In this document: piece by piece, positions 10,985-24,452 of the stretch
Layout: the number at the start of each line of letters is the position of its first letter
Position numbering within the stretch: position 1 is the first letter of the stretch
Origin: Aristolochia californica
Lineage: Eukaryota; Streptophyta; Magnoliopsida; Piperales; Aristolochiaceae
DNA: 64,000 bases
Reading direction: 5' to 3'
NCBI GenBank assembly: GCA_029961685.1
Contig: JARWKL010000007.1
Span: 15,881,013-15,945,012, forward strand
Position numbers and translations under genes: made by a program
The notes under the pieces: generated by a model
What the model was told of the DNA's origin: nothing
The model's input: the letters and a program-made list of their open reading frames with translations, nothing else
Database searches by the model: none

Positions 10985-11658
10985 ATTGCAATCCATAAGT
11001 CATTTCATACAAAAATATAGGCTGTTACACATGATAAATCACATTACAATCATCTATGATTAATTATGTCAGCTTTTTTCAAATGGGCAAAATAATGGCA
11101 TGTTTGACTCGGGTAAATATCCCACCGCAAGTTCACTTGAGAATTTAGTGAGCGTTTGTTATTCTCATTAAAAGCTTTGCATCCATAGCTCATTTGCATC
11201 TTTAACATGTTTCAAACATGCATATCCATTTTTAAAACATGTGTGGATGAAATCTCTTTCTTGCAAAATTCCAAGCTATTAGGGTTAAACTAGTGGAATT
11301 TCCCAAAATTGGATAACAAAACTTTTGTGTTCATTTGTGTTGGGTGAATAAATTTTCATTATTTATATTTTTTATTGTTTTAAATTTTTTCCATACATCA
11401 ACTATAAAATTTTGATTTTGTTGTAAGCTTTTTGCCTTGTCTGTTTTCGGGATGAAGGGAGAGCGAAAAGTCAAAGTTTTGATTTAAAAAAAAAGTGTAC
11501 ATCAAAAATGGAAAAGCACAATGCACAATTTTAGGAAGAGATAATTCCAAAGAGTGTCTGTAATTTTTTGGGATTGTAAGCTCTTTTTAGTTTTTATATC
11601 TGAGGTTTTGCAATCGTCGGGAAAAATCGGTGGTAGAGGATTTTTAACTGAGTGTTGA
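10985..11658 (+). repeat. Monomer 17, type C
   Basis: Near-duplicate of monomer 15, one A monomer (1,351 bp) away. Confidence 0.93.
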
Positions 11659-12335
11659 ATTGCAATCCATAAGTCATTTCATACAAAAATATATCCCATT
11701 ACGCATTATAAATCACTTTACAATCTTCTATGATTGTTAGATCAAATTTTTGAAAATAGGCAAAATAATGACTTGTTAGACTAGGGTAAATATCCCACCG
11801 CACGTTCACTTGAGAATTCAATGAGCGCTTTTTATTCTCTTTAAAAGCTTTGGATCCATAGGTCATTTGAATCTTTAACATGTTTCAAGGATACATATCC
11901 ATTTTTAAAACATGTGTAGAAAAAATCTCCTTCATGTAAAATTCCGAGCTTAATTGGGTTGGACTAATGGAATTTCCCAAACTTGGATAACAAAACTTTT
12001 GTGTTCATTTGTGGTGTGTGAATAGATATTTTTTATTTACATTAGTTATTATTTTAAATATTTCCCACACATCAACTATAAAATTTTTATTTTGTTGTGA
12101 TCTTTTTTGCCTTTTTTGTTTATGGGATGAAGGGGGAGCGAAAACTCAAAGTTATGATTGAAGAAAAAAGTGTACATCTAAAATGGACAATGCACAATGC
12201 ACAAATGTAGAGAGAGATATTTCCAAAGAGTGTCTGTATGTTTTAGGGATCGTATGCACTTTTTTTGTTTTTATATCCAAGGTTTTGCAATCGTCGGGAA
12301 ACGGGGGAGGCGGGAGATTTTTAATTGAGTGTTGA
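11659..12335 (+). repeat. Monomer 18, type A
   Basis: Regular A unit; 'ggacaatgcacaatgcac' carries a repeated 'acaatgc' step near 12185. Confidence 0.93.
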
Positions 12336-13008
12336 CTTCAAATCCATAAGTCATTTCTTACAAAAATATAGCCCGTTACGCATGAGAAATCACTTTACAA
12401 TCATCTATGATTGTTAGCTCAACGTTTTGAATATAGACAAAATAATGGCTTGTTTGACTCGGGCAAATATCCCACCGCACGTTCACTTGAGAATTTAAGG
12501 AGCGTTTGTTATTCTCTTTAAAAGATTCGGATCCATAGGTCATTTAAATCTTTAACATATTTCTGGCTTGCATATCCATTTTTAAAACATGTGTAGAAAA
12601 AATCTCCTTCATGTAAAATTCCAGGATATTAGTTTTGGATTAGTAGAATTTCCCAAACTTGGATAACAAAACTTTTGTGTTCATTTGTGGTGTGTGAATA
12701 AATTTTCTTCATTTACTTTTTTATTGTTTTTAACTTTTTCCGTACATCAACTATGAAATTTTTATTTTGTTGTGATCTATTTGCCTTTTTTGTTTACGGG
12801 ATGAAGGGAGAGCGAAAAACTTGAAGTTTTGATTGAAGAAAAATGTGTACATCTAAAACGGAAATGCACAATGCACATATGTAGAGAGAGATAATTCCAA
12901 AGAGTGTCTGTAATTTTTAGGGTTTGTAAGCACCTTTCCGTTTTTATATCTTAGGTTTTGCAATCGTAGGGAAAAATGGGTTGCGGAGGATTTTTAACTG
13001 AGTATTGA
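12336..13008 (+). repeat. Monomer 19, type B
   Basis: Regular B unit; 'aaaagattcggatcc' in the middle and end block 'agtattga'. Confidence 0.92.
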
Positions 13009-13682
13009 ATTGCAATCTATAAGTCATTTCATACAAAAATATAGCCCGTTACACATGATAAATCACATAACAATCATTTATGATTAATTATGTCAGCTTT
13101 TTTCAAATGGGCAAAATAATGGCATGTTTGACTCGGGTAAATATCCCACCACAAGTTCACTTGAGAATTTGATGAGCGTTTGTTATTCTCTTTAAAACCT
13201 TTGCATCCACAGCTCATTTGCATCTTTAACATGTTTCAAACAGGCATATCCATTTTTAAAACATGTGTGGATGAAATCTCTTTCTTGCAAAATTCCAAGC
13301 AATTATAGTTAAATTAGTGGAATTTTCCAAAATTGGATAACAAAACTTTTGTGTTCATTTGTGTTGGGTGAATAAATTTTCTTTATTTATATTTTTTATT
13401 GTTTTAAATTTTTTCCATAGATCAACCATAAAATTTTCGTTTTGTTGTAAGCTTTTTGTCTTGTTTGTTTTTAGGATGAAGGAAGAGCGAAAAGTCAAAG
13501 TTTTGATTTAAGAAAAAAGTGTACATCTAAAATGGAAAAGCACAATGGACAATTGTAGTTAGAGATAATTCCAAAAAGTGTCTGTAATTTTTAGGGATTG
13601 AAAGCTCTTTTTAGTTTTTATATCTGAGGTTTTGCAATCGTAGGGAAAAATTGGTGGATGAGGATTTTTAACTGAGTGTTGA
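13009..13682 (+). repeat. Monomer 20, type C
   Basis: Regular C unit with 'caattatagttaaatt' at the mid marker. Confidence 0.92.
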
Positions 13683-14355
13683 ATTGCATTCTATAAGTTA
13701 TTTCATACAAAAATATATCCCATTACGCATTATAAATCACTTTACAATCTTCTATGATTGTTAAATCAAATTTTTGAAAATGGGCAAAATAATGACTTGT
13801 TAGACTAGGGTAAATATCCTACCACACGTTCACTTGAGAATTTAATGAGCGTCTGTTATTCTCTTTAAAAGCTTTGGATCCATAGGTCATTGGAATCTTT
13901 GACATGTTTCAAGCATGAATATCCATTTTTAAAACATGTGTAGAAAAAATCTCCTTCATGTAAAATCCCAAGATATTAGTTTTGGACTAGTGAAATTTCC
14001 CAAACATGGATAGCAAAACTTTTGTGTTCGTTTGTGGTGTGTGAATAAATTTTCTTCATTTAATTTTTTTATTTTTTTAAACTTTTTCCTTGTATCAACC
14101 ATGAAATTTTCATTTTGCTGTGATCTATTTGCCTTTTTTGTTTATGTGATGAAGGGAGAGCGAAAAACTCGAAGTTTTGATTTAAGAAAAATGTGTACCT
14201 CTAAAACGGAAATGCACAATGCACATAAGTAGAGAGAGATAATTCCAAGAGTGTCTGTAATTTTTAGGGATTGTAACCACCTTTTCGTTTTTATATGTCA
14301 AGTTTTGCAATCGTCGGGAAAAATGGGTTGCGGAGGATTTTTAACTGAGTGGTTA
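13683..14355 (+). repeat. Monomer 21, hybrid A head / B tail
   Basis: A to 'caagcatg' (about 13917), B from 'agatattag' (about 13971). Tail 'gtttatgtgatgaag' and the altered end 'gagtggtta' are shared with monomer 36. Confidence 0.88.
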
Positions 14356-15030
14356 ATTGCAATCGATAAGTCATTTCATAAAAAAATATAGCCCATTACG
14401 CATGATAAAGCACATTACAATCATGTATGATTAATTATGTCAGCTTTTTGAAAATGGGCAAAATAATGGCATGTTTGACTCAGGTAAATATCCCACCGCA
14501 AGTTCACTTGACAATTTAATGAGCGTTTGTTATTCTCTTTAAAAGCTTTGCATCCATAGCTCATTTGCATCTTTAACATGTTTCAAACATGCATATCCAT
14601 TTTTAAAACATGTGTGGATAAAATCTCTTTCAAGCAAAATTCCAAGCTATTAGGGTTAAACTTGTGGAATTTCCCAAAATTGGATAACAAAACTTTTGTG
14701 TTCATTTGTGTTGGCTGAATAAATTTTCTTTATTTATATTTGTTATTGTTTAAAATTTTTTCCATACATAAACTATAAAATTTTCATTTTGTTGTAAGCT
14801 TTTTTGCCTTGTTTGTTTTTGGGATGAAAGGAGAGCGAAAAGTCGAAGTTTTGATTTAAGAAAAGAGTGTACATCTAAAATGGAAAAGCACAATGCACAA
14901 TTATAGGGAGACATAATTCCAAAGAGTGTCCGCAATTTTTAGGGATTGTAAGCTCTTTTTAGTTTTTATATCTCAGGTTTTGCAATCGTCGGGAAAAATT
15001 GGTGGCAGAGGATTTTCAACTGAGTGTTGA
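14356..15030 (+). repeat. Monomer 22, type C
   Basis: Private variants 'cttgacaatttaatg', 'catacataaac', 'gatgaaaggagagc' and 'aagaaaagagtg' recur in monomer 37. Confidence 0.92.
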
Positions 15031-15705
15031 ATTGCAATGCATAAGTCATTTCATAAAAAAATATAGCCCGTTACGCATGATAAATTACTTTACAATCCTC
15101 TATGATTGTTAGATCAAATTTTTGAAAATGGGCAAAATAATGACTTGTTAGACTCGGGTAAATATCCCACGACACGTTCACTTGAGAATTTAACGAGCGT
15201 TTGTAATTCTCTTTAAAAGCTTTGGGTCCACAGGTCATTTGAATCTTTAACATGTTTCAAGCATGCATATCCATTTTTAAAACATGTGTAGAACAAATCT
15301 CATTCATGTAAAATTCCAAGCTTAATAGGGTTGGACTAATGGAATTTCCCAAACTTGGATAACAAAACTTTTGTGTTCATTTTTGGTGTGTGAATAGATA
15401 TTTTTTATTTACATTAGTTATTATTTTAAATATTTTCAACACATCAACTATAAAATTTTTATTTTGTTGTGATCTTTTTTGCCTTTTTTGTTTACGGGAT
15501 GAAGGGGGAACAAAAACTCAAAGTTCTGTTTTAAGAAAAAAGTGTACATCTAAAATGGAAATACCCAATGCACAAATGTAAAGAGAGATATTTCCAAAGA
15601 GTGTCTGTATGTTTTAGGGATCGTATGCACTTTTTCGTTTTTATATCTAAGGTTTTGCAATCGTCGGGAAACGGGGGAGGTGGGTGATTTTTAACTGAGT
15701 GTTGA
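15031..15705 (+). repeat. Monomer 23, type A
   Basis: Regular A unit; head variants 'ccacgacacg' and 'gggtccacagg'. Confidence 0.92.
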
Positions 15706-16379
15706 CTACAAATCCATAAATCATTTCTTACAAAAATATAGCCCGTTACGCATGACAAATCACTTTACAATCATCTATGATTGTTAGCTCAACGTTTTGA
15801 ATATGGGAAAAATAACGGCTTGTTTGACTCGGGCAAATATCCCACCGCACGTTCACTTGAAAATTTAATGAGCGTTTATTATTCTCTTTAAAAGCATTGG
15901 ATCCAAAGGTCATTTGAATCTTTAACTTGTTTCTGGCATGCATATCCATTTTTAAAACATGTGTAGAAAAAATCTCCTTCATGTAAAATTCCAAGATATT
16001 AGTTTTGGACTAGTGGAATTTCCCAAAATTGGATAACAAAACTTTTGTGTTCAATTGTGGTGTGTGAATAAATTGTCTTCATTTACTTTTTTTATTGTTT
16101 TAAACTTTTTCCGTACATCAACTATGAAATTTTCATTTCGCTGTGATCTATTTGCCTTTTTTGTTTACGAGATAAAGGGAGAGCGAAAAACTCGATGTTT
16201 TGATTTAAGAAAAATGTGTACATCTAAAACGGAAATGCACATTGCACATATGTACAGAGAGATAATTCCAAAGTGTGTGTGTAATTTTTAGGGATTTTAA
16301 GCACCTTTACGTTTTTATATCTCAGGTTTTGCAATCGTCGGGAACAATGGGTTGCGGAGGATTTTTAATGGAGTGTTGA
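15706..16379 (+). repeat. Monomer 24, type B
   Basis: Variants 'aataacggcttg', 'cacttgaaaattt', 'tgttcaattgtgg', 'ctcgatgtttt' and 'cacctttacg' are shared with monomer 39, 10.1 kb downstream. Confidence 0.93.
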
Positions 16380-17051
16380 ATTGCAATTCAAAAGTCATTT
16401 CATACAAAAATATAGCCCGTTACGCATGATAAATCACATTACAATCATCTATGATTAATTATGTCAGCTTTTTGCAAATGGGCAAATAATGGCATGTTTG
16501 ACTCGGGTAAATACCCCACCGCAAGTTCACTTGAGAATTTATTGAGCGTTTGTTATTCTCTTTAAAATCTTTGGATCCACAGGTCATTTGAATCTTTAAC
16601 ATTTTTCGAGCATGCATATCCATTTTTAAAACATGTGTGGATGAAATCTCTTTCTTTCAAAATTCCAAGCTATTAGGGTTAAACTAGTGGAATTTCCCAA
16701 AATTGGATAACAAACCTTTGGTGTTCATTTGTGTTGGGTGAATAAATTTTCTTTATTTATATTTGTTATTGTTTTAAATTTTTCCATACATCAACTATAA
16801 AATTTTCATTTATTGTAAGCTTTTTACCTTGTTTGTTTTCGGGATGAAGGGAGAGCGAAAAGTCAATGTTTTGATTTAAGAAAAAAGTGTACACCAAAAA
16901 ACGGAAAATCACAATGCACAATTGTAGGGATAAATAATTCCAAAGAGTGTCTATAATTTTTAGGGATTGTAAGCACCTTTTCGTTTTTATATCTCAGGTT
17001 TTGCAATCGTCGAGAAAAATGGGTTGCAGAGGATTTTTAACGGAGTGTTGA
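16380..17051 (+). repeat. Monomer 25, mosaic C/A/C/B
   Basis: C head; A-like patch about 16572-16615 ('ggatccacaggtcatttg', 'gagcatgc'); C again at 'gtgtggatgaaatc'; B tail from about 16960 ('cacctttt', 'aatgggttgc'). The A-to-C join, 'aacattttt' and 'aacaaacc' recur in monomer 42. Confidence 0.85.
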
Positions 17052-17724
17052 ATTGCAATCCATAAGCCATTTCATACAAAAATATAGCCCGTTACGCATG
17101 ATAAATCACTTTACAATCGTCTATGATTAATTATGTCAGCTTTTTGCAAATGGGCAAAATAATTGCATGTTTGACTCGGGTAAATATCCCACCCAAGTTC
17201 ACTTGAGAATTTAATGAGGGTTTGTTATTCTCTTTAAAACCTTTGAATCCATTGCTCATTTGCATCTTTAACATGTTTCAAACATTCATATCCATTTTTA
17301 AAACATGTGTGGATGAAATCTCTTTCTTGCAAAATTCCAAGCAATTGGGGTTAAACTAGTAGAATTTCCCAAAATTGAATAAGAAAACTTTTTTGTTCAT
17401 TTGTGTTGGGTGAATAAATTTTCTTTATTTATATTTGTTATTGTTTTAAATTTTTTCCACACATCAACTATAAAATTTTCATTTTGTTGTAAGATTTTTG
17501 CCTTGTTTTTTTTCGGGATGAAGGGAGAACGAAAAGTCAAAGTTTTGATTTAAGAAAATAGTACACATATAAAATGGAAAAGCACAATGCAAAATTGTAG
17601 GGAGAGATAATTCCAAAGAGTGCCTATAATTTTTAGGGATTGTAAGCTCTTTTTAGTTTTTATATCTCAGGATTTGCAATCGTCAGGAAAAATTGGTGGC
17701 AGAGGATTTTTAACTGAGTGTTGA
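17052..17724 (+). repeat. Monomer 26, type C
   Basis: C following the B tail of monomer 25. 'cactttacaatcgtc' and 'aataattgcatg' are shared with monomer 43 and partly with monomer 41. Confidence 0.92.
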
Positions 17725-18398
17725 ATTGCAATCCATAAGTCATTTCTTACAAAAATATAGCCCGTTACGCATGACAAATCACTTTACAATCATCTATGAT
17801 TGTTAGCTCAGCTTTTTGAATATGGGCAAAATAATGGCTTGTTTGACTCGAGCAAATATCCCACCGCACGTTCACTTGATAATTTAATCAGCGTTTGTTA
17901 TTCTCTTTAAAAGCTTTGCATCCATAGGTCATTTGCGTCTTTAACATGTTTCAAACATGCATATCCTTTTTTAAAACATGTGAAGAAAAATTCTCCTTCA
18001 TGTAAAATTTCAAGATATTAGTTTTGGACTAGTGAAATTTCCCAAACTTGGATAACAAAACTTTTGTGTTCATTTGTGGTGTGTAAATAAATTTTCTTCA
18101 TTTAATTTTTTTATTGTTTTATACTTTTTTCGTACATCAACTATGAAATTTTCCTTTTGCTGTGATCTATTTGCCTTTTTTGTTTACGGGATGAATGGAA
18201 AGCGAAAAACTCGAAGTTTTGATTTAAGAAAAATGTGTACATCTCAAATAGAAATGCACAATGCACATTTGTAGAGAGAGATAATTCCAATGAGTGTCTG
18301 TAGTTTTTAGGGATTGTAAGCACCTTTTCGTTTTTATATCTCAGCTTTTGCAATCGTCGGGAAAAATGGGTTGTGGAGGATGTTTAACTGAGTGTTGA
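17725..18398 (+). repeat. Monomer 27, B with A start and C patch
   Basis: Starts 'attgcaatccataag' (A or C form), becomes B at 'catttcttac', has a C-like patch about 17926-17960 ('gcatccatagg', 'caaacatgc'), then B. 'gatgaatggaaagc', 'ctcagctttt' and 'ggatgtttaac' are shared with monomer 44. Confidence 0.88.
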
Positions 18399-19075
18399 AT
18401 TGCATTCCATAAGTCATTTCATACAAAAATATAGCCCGTTATGCATGATAAATCACATTACAATCATCTATGATTAATTATGTCAGCTTTTTGCAAATGG
18501 ACAAAATAATGGCATGTTTGACTCGGGTAAATATCCCATCACAAGTACACATGAGAATTTAATGAGGGTTTGTTATTCTCTTTAAAAGCTTTGCATCCAT
18601 AGCTCCTTTGCATCTTTAACATGTTCCAAACATGCATATCCATTTTTAAAACTTGTGCAGAAAAAATCTCCTTCATGTAAAATTCCTTGCTTAATAGGGT
18701 TGGACTAATGGAATTTCCCAAACTTGGATAACAAAATTTTTTTGTTCATTTGTGGTGTGTGAATAGATATTTTTAATGTACATTAGTTATTATTTTAAAT
18801 ATTTTCCACACATCAACTATAAAATTTTTATTTTGTTGTGATCTTTTTTGCCTTTTTTATTTACAGGATGAAGGGGGAGCGAAAACTCAAAGTTCTGATT
18901 TAGGAAAAAAGTGTACTTCTAAAATGAAAAAGCACAATGCACAAATGTAGAGAGAGATATTTCCAAAGAGTGTCTGTATGTTTTAGGGATCGTATGCACT
19001 TTTTTCATTTTTACATATAAGGTTTTGCAATCGTCGGGAAACAGGGGAGGCGGGCAATTTTTAACTGAGTGTTGA
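18399..19075 (+). repeat. Monomer 28, hybrid C head / A tail
   Basis: C through 'ccaaacatgc', A from 'gcagaaaaaatctcc'; switch between 18636 and 18658. Confidence 0.88.
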
Positions 19076-19752
19076 CTTCAAATCCATAAGTCATTTCTTA
19101 CCAAAATGTAGCCCATTACGCATGACAAATCAATTTACAATCATCTACGATTGTTAGCTTAACGTTTTGAATATGGGCAAAATAATTGCTTGTTGGACTC
19201 AGGCAAATATCCCACCGCACGTTCACTTGAGAATTTAATGAGTGTTTGTTATTCTCTTTAAAAGCATTGGATCCATAGGTAATTTGAATCTTTAACAAGT
19301 TTTAAGCATGCATATCCATTTTTAAAACATGTGTAGAAAAAATCTCCTTCGTGTGAAATTCCAAGCTTAATAGGGTTGGACTAATGGAATTTACCAAACT
19401 TGGTCAACAAAACTTTTGTGTTCATTTGTGGTGTGTGAATAGATATTTTTTATTTACATTAGTTATTATTTTAAATATTTTCCACACATTAACTATAAAA
19501 TTTTTATTTTGCTGTGATCTTTTTTGCCATTTTTGTTTGCAGGATGAAGGGGAGAGAGAAAACTCAAAGTTCTTATTTAAGAAAAAAGTGTACATCTAAA
19601 ATGGAAATGCACAATGCACAAATGTAGAGAGAGATATTTTCAAAGAGTGTCTGTATGTTTAAGGGATCGTATGCACTTTTTTCGTTTTTATATCTAAGGT
19701 TTTGCAATCATCGGGAAACGGGGGAGGCGGGCGACTTTTAACTATGTGTTGA
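19076..19752 (+). repeat. Monomer 29, hybrid B head / A tail
   Basis: B to 'caggcaaatatccc', A by 'taagcatgc'; switch between about 19212 and 19300 in a block nearly identical in A and B. Confidence 0.88.
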
Positions 19753-20426
19753 CTTCAAATCCATAAGTCATTTCTTACAAAAATATGGACCGTTACGCAT
19801 GACAAATCACTTTAAAATCATCTATGATTGTTAGCTCAACTTTTTGAATATGGGCAAAATAATGCCTTGTTTGACTCGGGCAAATATCCCACCTCACGTT
19901 CACTTGAGAATTTAATGAGCGTTTGTTATTCTCTTTAAAAGCTTTGGATCCATAGGTCATTTGAATCTTTAACATGTTTCTGGCATGTATATCCATTTTT
20001 AAAACATGTGTAGAAAAAGTCTCCTTCATGTAAAATTCCAAGATATTAGTTTTGGACTAGTGAAATTTCCCAAACCTGGATAACAAAACTTTTGTGTTCA
20101 TTTGTGGTGTGTGTATAAATTTTCTTCGTTTACTTTTTTTATTGTTTTAAACTTTTTCCGTACATCAACTATGAAATTTTCATTTTGCTCTGATCTATTT
20201 GCCTTTTTTGTTTACGGGATGAAGGGAGAGCGAAAAACTTGAAGTTTTGATTTAAGAAAAATGTGTACATCTAAAACGGAAATGCACAATGCACATATGT
20301 AGAGAGAGATAATTCCAAAGAGTGTCTGTAATTTTGAGGGATTGTAAGCACCTTTTCATTTTTATATCTCAAGTTTTACAATCGTCGGGAAAAATGGGTT
20401 GCGGAGGATTTTTAACTGAGTGTTGA
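19753..20426 (+). repeat. Monomer 30, type B
   Basis: Regular B unit following the A tail of monomer 29; start variant 'atatggaccg'. Confidence 0.92.
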
Positions 20427-21099
20427 ATTGCAATCCATAAGTCATTTCATACAAAAATATAGCCCGTTACGCATGATAAATCACATTACAATCATCTATG
20501 ATTAATTATGTCAGCTATTTGCAAATGGGCAAAATAATGGCATGTTTGACTCGGGTAAATATCCCACCGCAAGTTCACTTGAGAATTTAATGAGCATTTG
20601 TTATTCTCTTTAAAAGCTTTGCATCCATATCTCATTTGTGTCTTTAACATGTTTCAAACATGCATATCTTTTTTAAAACATGTGTGGACGAAATCTCTTC
20701 CTTGCAAAATTCCAAGCTATTAGGGTTAAACTAGAGGAATTTCCAAAAATTGGATAACAAAAATGTTTTGTTCATTTGTGTTGGGAGAATAAATTTTCTT
20801 TATTGATATTTTTTATTGTTTTAAATTTTTTGCATACATCAACTGTAAAATTTTCATTTTGTTGTAAGCTTTTTGCCCTGTTTGTTTTCGGGATGAAGGG
20901 AGAGTGAAAAGTCAAAGTTTTGATTTAAGAAAAAAGTGTACATCTAAAATGGAAAAGCACAATGCACAATTGTAGGGAGAGATAATTCCAAAGAGTGTAT
21001 GTAATTTTTAGGGATTGTAAGCTCTTTTAAGTTTTTATATCTCAGGTTTTGCAATCGTCGGGAAAAATTGGTGGCGGAGGATTTTTAACTGAGTGTTGA
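20427..21099 (+). repeat. Monomer 31, type C
   Basis: Regular C unit; 'aaaaatgttttgttc' and 'gttgggagaataaa' are individual changes. Confidence 0.92.
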
Positions 21100-21776
21100 A
21101 TTGCAATCCATAAGTCATTTCATACAAAAATATAGCCCTTTACGCTTGATAAATCACTTTACAATCATCTATGATTGTTAGATCAAATTTTTGAAAATGG
21201 CCAAAATAAAGACTTGTTTGACTCAGGTAAATATCCCACCACACGTTCACTTGAGAATATAATGAGCTTTTGTTATTCTCTTTAAAAGTTTTGGATCCAT
21301 AGGTCATTTGAATCTTTAGCTTGTTTCAAACATGCATACCCATTTTTAAAACATGTGTTGAAAAAATCTCCTTCATGTAAAATTCCAAGATTAATAGGGT
21401 TGGACTAATGGAATTTCCCATACTTGGATAACAAAACTTTTGTGTTCATTTGTCGTGTGTGAGTAGATATTTTTTATTTACATTAGTTATTATTTTAAAT
21501 ATTTTCCACACATCAACTATAAAATTTTTATTTCGCTGTGATCGTTTTTGCCTTTTTTGTTTAGGGGATGAAGGGGGGACAGAAAACTCAAAGTTCTAAT
21601 TGAAGAAAAAACTGTACATCTAAAATGGAAATGCACAATGCACAAATATAGAGAGAGATATTTCCAAAGAGTGTCTGTATGTTTTAGGGATTGTATGCAA
21701 TTTTTTCGATATCATATCTAAGGTTTTGCAATCGTAGGGAAACGGGGGAGGCGGGCGATTTTTAACTGAGTGTTGA
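21100..21776 (+). repeat. Monomer 32, type A
   Basis: Regular A unit with 'gcttgataaatc' in the head and 'tttcgatatcatatc' near 21706. Confidence 0.92.
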
Positions 21777-22450
21777 CTTCAAATCCATAAGTCATTTCTT
21801 ACAAAAATATAGCCCGTTACGCATGACAAATCACTTTACAATCATCTATGATTGTTAGCTCAACTTTTTGAATAAGGGCAATATGATGGCTTGTTTGACT
21901 CGGGAAAATATCCCACCGCACGCTCACTTGAGAATTTAATGAGCGTTTGTTATTCTCTTTAAAAGCTTTGGATCCATAGGTCATTTGAATCTTTAACATG
22001 TTTCTGGCATGCATATCCATTTTTAAAACATGTGTAGAAAAAATCTCCTTCATGTAAAATTCCAAGATATTAGTTTTGGACTAGTGGAATTTCCCAAACT
22101 TGGATAGCAAAACTTTTGTGTTCATTTGTGGTGTGTGAATAAATTTTCTTCATTTACTTTTTTTATTGTTTTAAACTTTTTCCGTACATCAACTATGAAA
22201 TTTTCCGTTTGCTGTGATCTATTTGCCTTTTTTGTTTACGGGATGAAGGGAAAGCGAAAAACTCGAAGTTTTGATTTAAGAAAAATGTGTACATTTAAAA
22301 TGGAAATGCACAATGCACATATGTAGGGAGAGATAATTCCAAAGAGTGTCTGTAATTTTTAGGGATTGTAAGCACCTTTTCGTTTTTATATCTCAGGTTT
22401 TGCAATCGTCGGGAAAAATTGGTTGTGGAGGATGTGTAACTGAGTGTTGA
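21777..22450 (+). repeat. Monomer 33, type B
   Basis: Tail 'ggatgtgtaactg' and 'gaagggaaagcg' resemble monomers 27 and 44. Confidence 0.92.
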
Positions 22451-23105
22451 ATTGCAATTGATAAGTCATTTCATACAAAAATATAGCCCGTTACGCATGA
22501 TAAATCACATTACAATCATCTATGATTAATTATGTCAGTTTTTTGCAAATGGGTAAAATAATGGCATGTTTGACTTGGGTAAATATCCCACTGCAAGTTC
22601 ACTTGAGAATTTAGTGAGCGTTTGTTATTCTCTTTAAAAGCTTTGCATCCATAGCTCATTTTCATCTTTAACATGTTTCAAACATGCATATCCATTTTTA
22701 AAACATGTGTGGATGAAATCTCTTTCTTGCAAAATTCCAAGCTATTAGAGTTAAACTAGTGGAATTTCCCAAAATTGGATAACAAAACTTTTGTGTTCAT
22801 TTGTGTTGGGTGAATAAAATTTCTTTATTTATATTTTTTATTGTTTTAAATTTTTTCCATACATCAACCATAAAATTTTCATTTTCTTGTAAGGTTTTTG
22901 CCTTGTTTGTTTTTAGGATGAAGGGAGAGCGAAAAATCCAAGTTTTGACTTAAGAAAAAAGTGTAGATCTAAAATGGAAAAGCACAATGCATAATTGTAG
23001 GGAGAGATAATTTTTAGGGATTGTAAGTTATTTTTAGTTTTTATATCTCAGGTTTTGCAATCATCGGGAAAAATTGGTAGCAACGGATTTTTAACCGAGT
23101 GTTGA
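22451..23105 (+). repeat. Monomer 34, type C with 19-bp deletion (655 bp)
   Basis: Near 23007-23016 'gagataat' joins directly to 'tttttaggg', removing the usual 'ccaaagagtgtctgtaa' segment. Deletion ends lie in the direct repeat 'taatt', suggesting slippage. Confidence 0.92.
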
Positions 23106-23780
23106 ATTGCAATCCATAAGTCATTTCATGCAAAAATATAGCCCGTTACGCTTGATAAATCACTTTTCAATCATTTATGATTGTTAGATCAAATTTTTGA
23201 AAATGGGCAAAATAATGACTTGTTAGACTCGGGTAAACATCCCACCGCACGTTCACTTGAGGATTTAATGAGCGTTTGTTATTCTCTTAAAAAGCTTTGG
23301 ATCCATAGGTCATTTGAATCTTTAACATGTTTCAAGCATCCATATCCATTTTTAAAACATGTGTAGAAAAAAACTCCTTCCTGTAAAATTCCAAGCTTAA
23401 TAGGGTTGGACTAATGGAATTTCCCAAACTTGGATAACAAACTTTTGTGTTCATTTGTGGTGTGTGAATAGATTTTTTTTATTTACATTAGTTATTATTT
23501 TAAATATTTTCCACACATCAACTATAAAATTTTTATTTTGTTGTGATCTCTTTTGCCTTTTTTGTTTATGGGATGAAGGGGGAGCGAAAACTCAAAGTTC
23601 TGATTTAAGAAAAAAGTGTACATCTAAAATGAAAATGCACAATGCACAAATGTAGAGAGAGATATTTCCAAAGAGTGTCTGTATGTTTTAGGGATCGTAT
23701 GCACTTTTTTCATATTTATATCTAAGGTTTTGCAATCGTCGGGAAATGGGGGAGGCAGGCTATTTTTAACTGAGTGTTGA
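23106..23780 (+). repeat. Monomer 35, type A
   Basis: Regular A unit; 'gcttgataaatc' and 'gaggatttaatg' are individual variants. Confidence 0.92.
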
Positions 23781-24452
23781 CTTCAAATCCATAAGTCATT
23801 TCTTAAAAAAATATAGCCCGAAACGCATGACAAATCACTTTACAATCACCTATGATTGTTAGCTCAACATTTTGAATATGGGCAAAATAATTCCTTGTTT
23901 GACTCGGGCAAATATCCCACCGCACGTTCACTTGAGAATTTAATGAGCGTTTGTTATTCTCATTAAAAGCTTCGGATCCATAGGTCATTTGAATCTTTAA
24001 CATGTTTCTGGCATGCATATCCATTTTTAAAACATGTGTAGAAAAAATCTCCTTCATGTAAAATCCCAAGATATTAGATTTGGACTAGTTAAATTTCCCA
24101 AACTTGGATAACAAAACTTTTGTATTCATTTGTGGTGTGTGAATAAATTTTCTTCATTTACTTTTTTTATTTTTTAAACATTTTCCGTGTATCAACTATG
24201 AAATTTTCATTTTCCTGTGATCTATTTGCCTTTTTTGTTTATGTGATGAAGGGAGAGCGAAAAACTCGAAGTTTTGATTTAAGAAAAATGTGTACATCTA
24301 AAATGGAAATGCACAATGCACATATGTAGAGAGAGATAATTCCAAAGAGTGTCTATAATTTTCAGGGATTGTAAGCACTTTTCATTTTTATATCTCAAGT
24401 TTTGCAATCGTCGGGAAAAATGGGTTGCGGAGGATTTTTAACTGAGTGGTTA
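23781..24452 (+). repeat. Monomer 36, type B
   Basis: Tail equals that of hybrid monomer 21, including 'gtttatgtgatgaag' and the altered end 'gagtggtta'. Confidence 0.93.
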
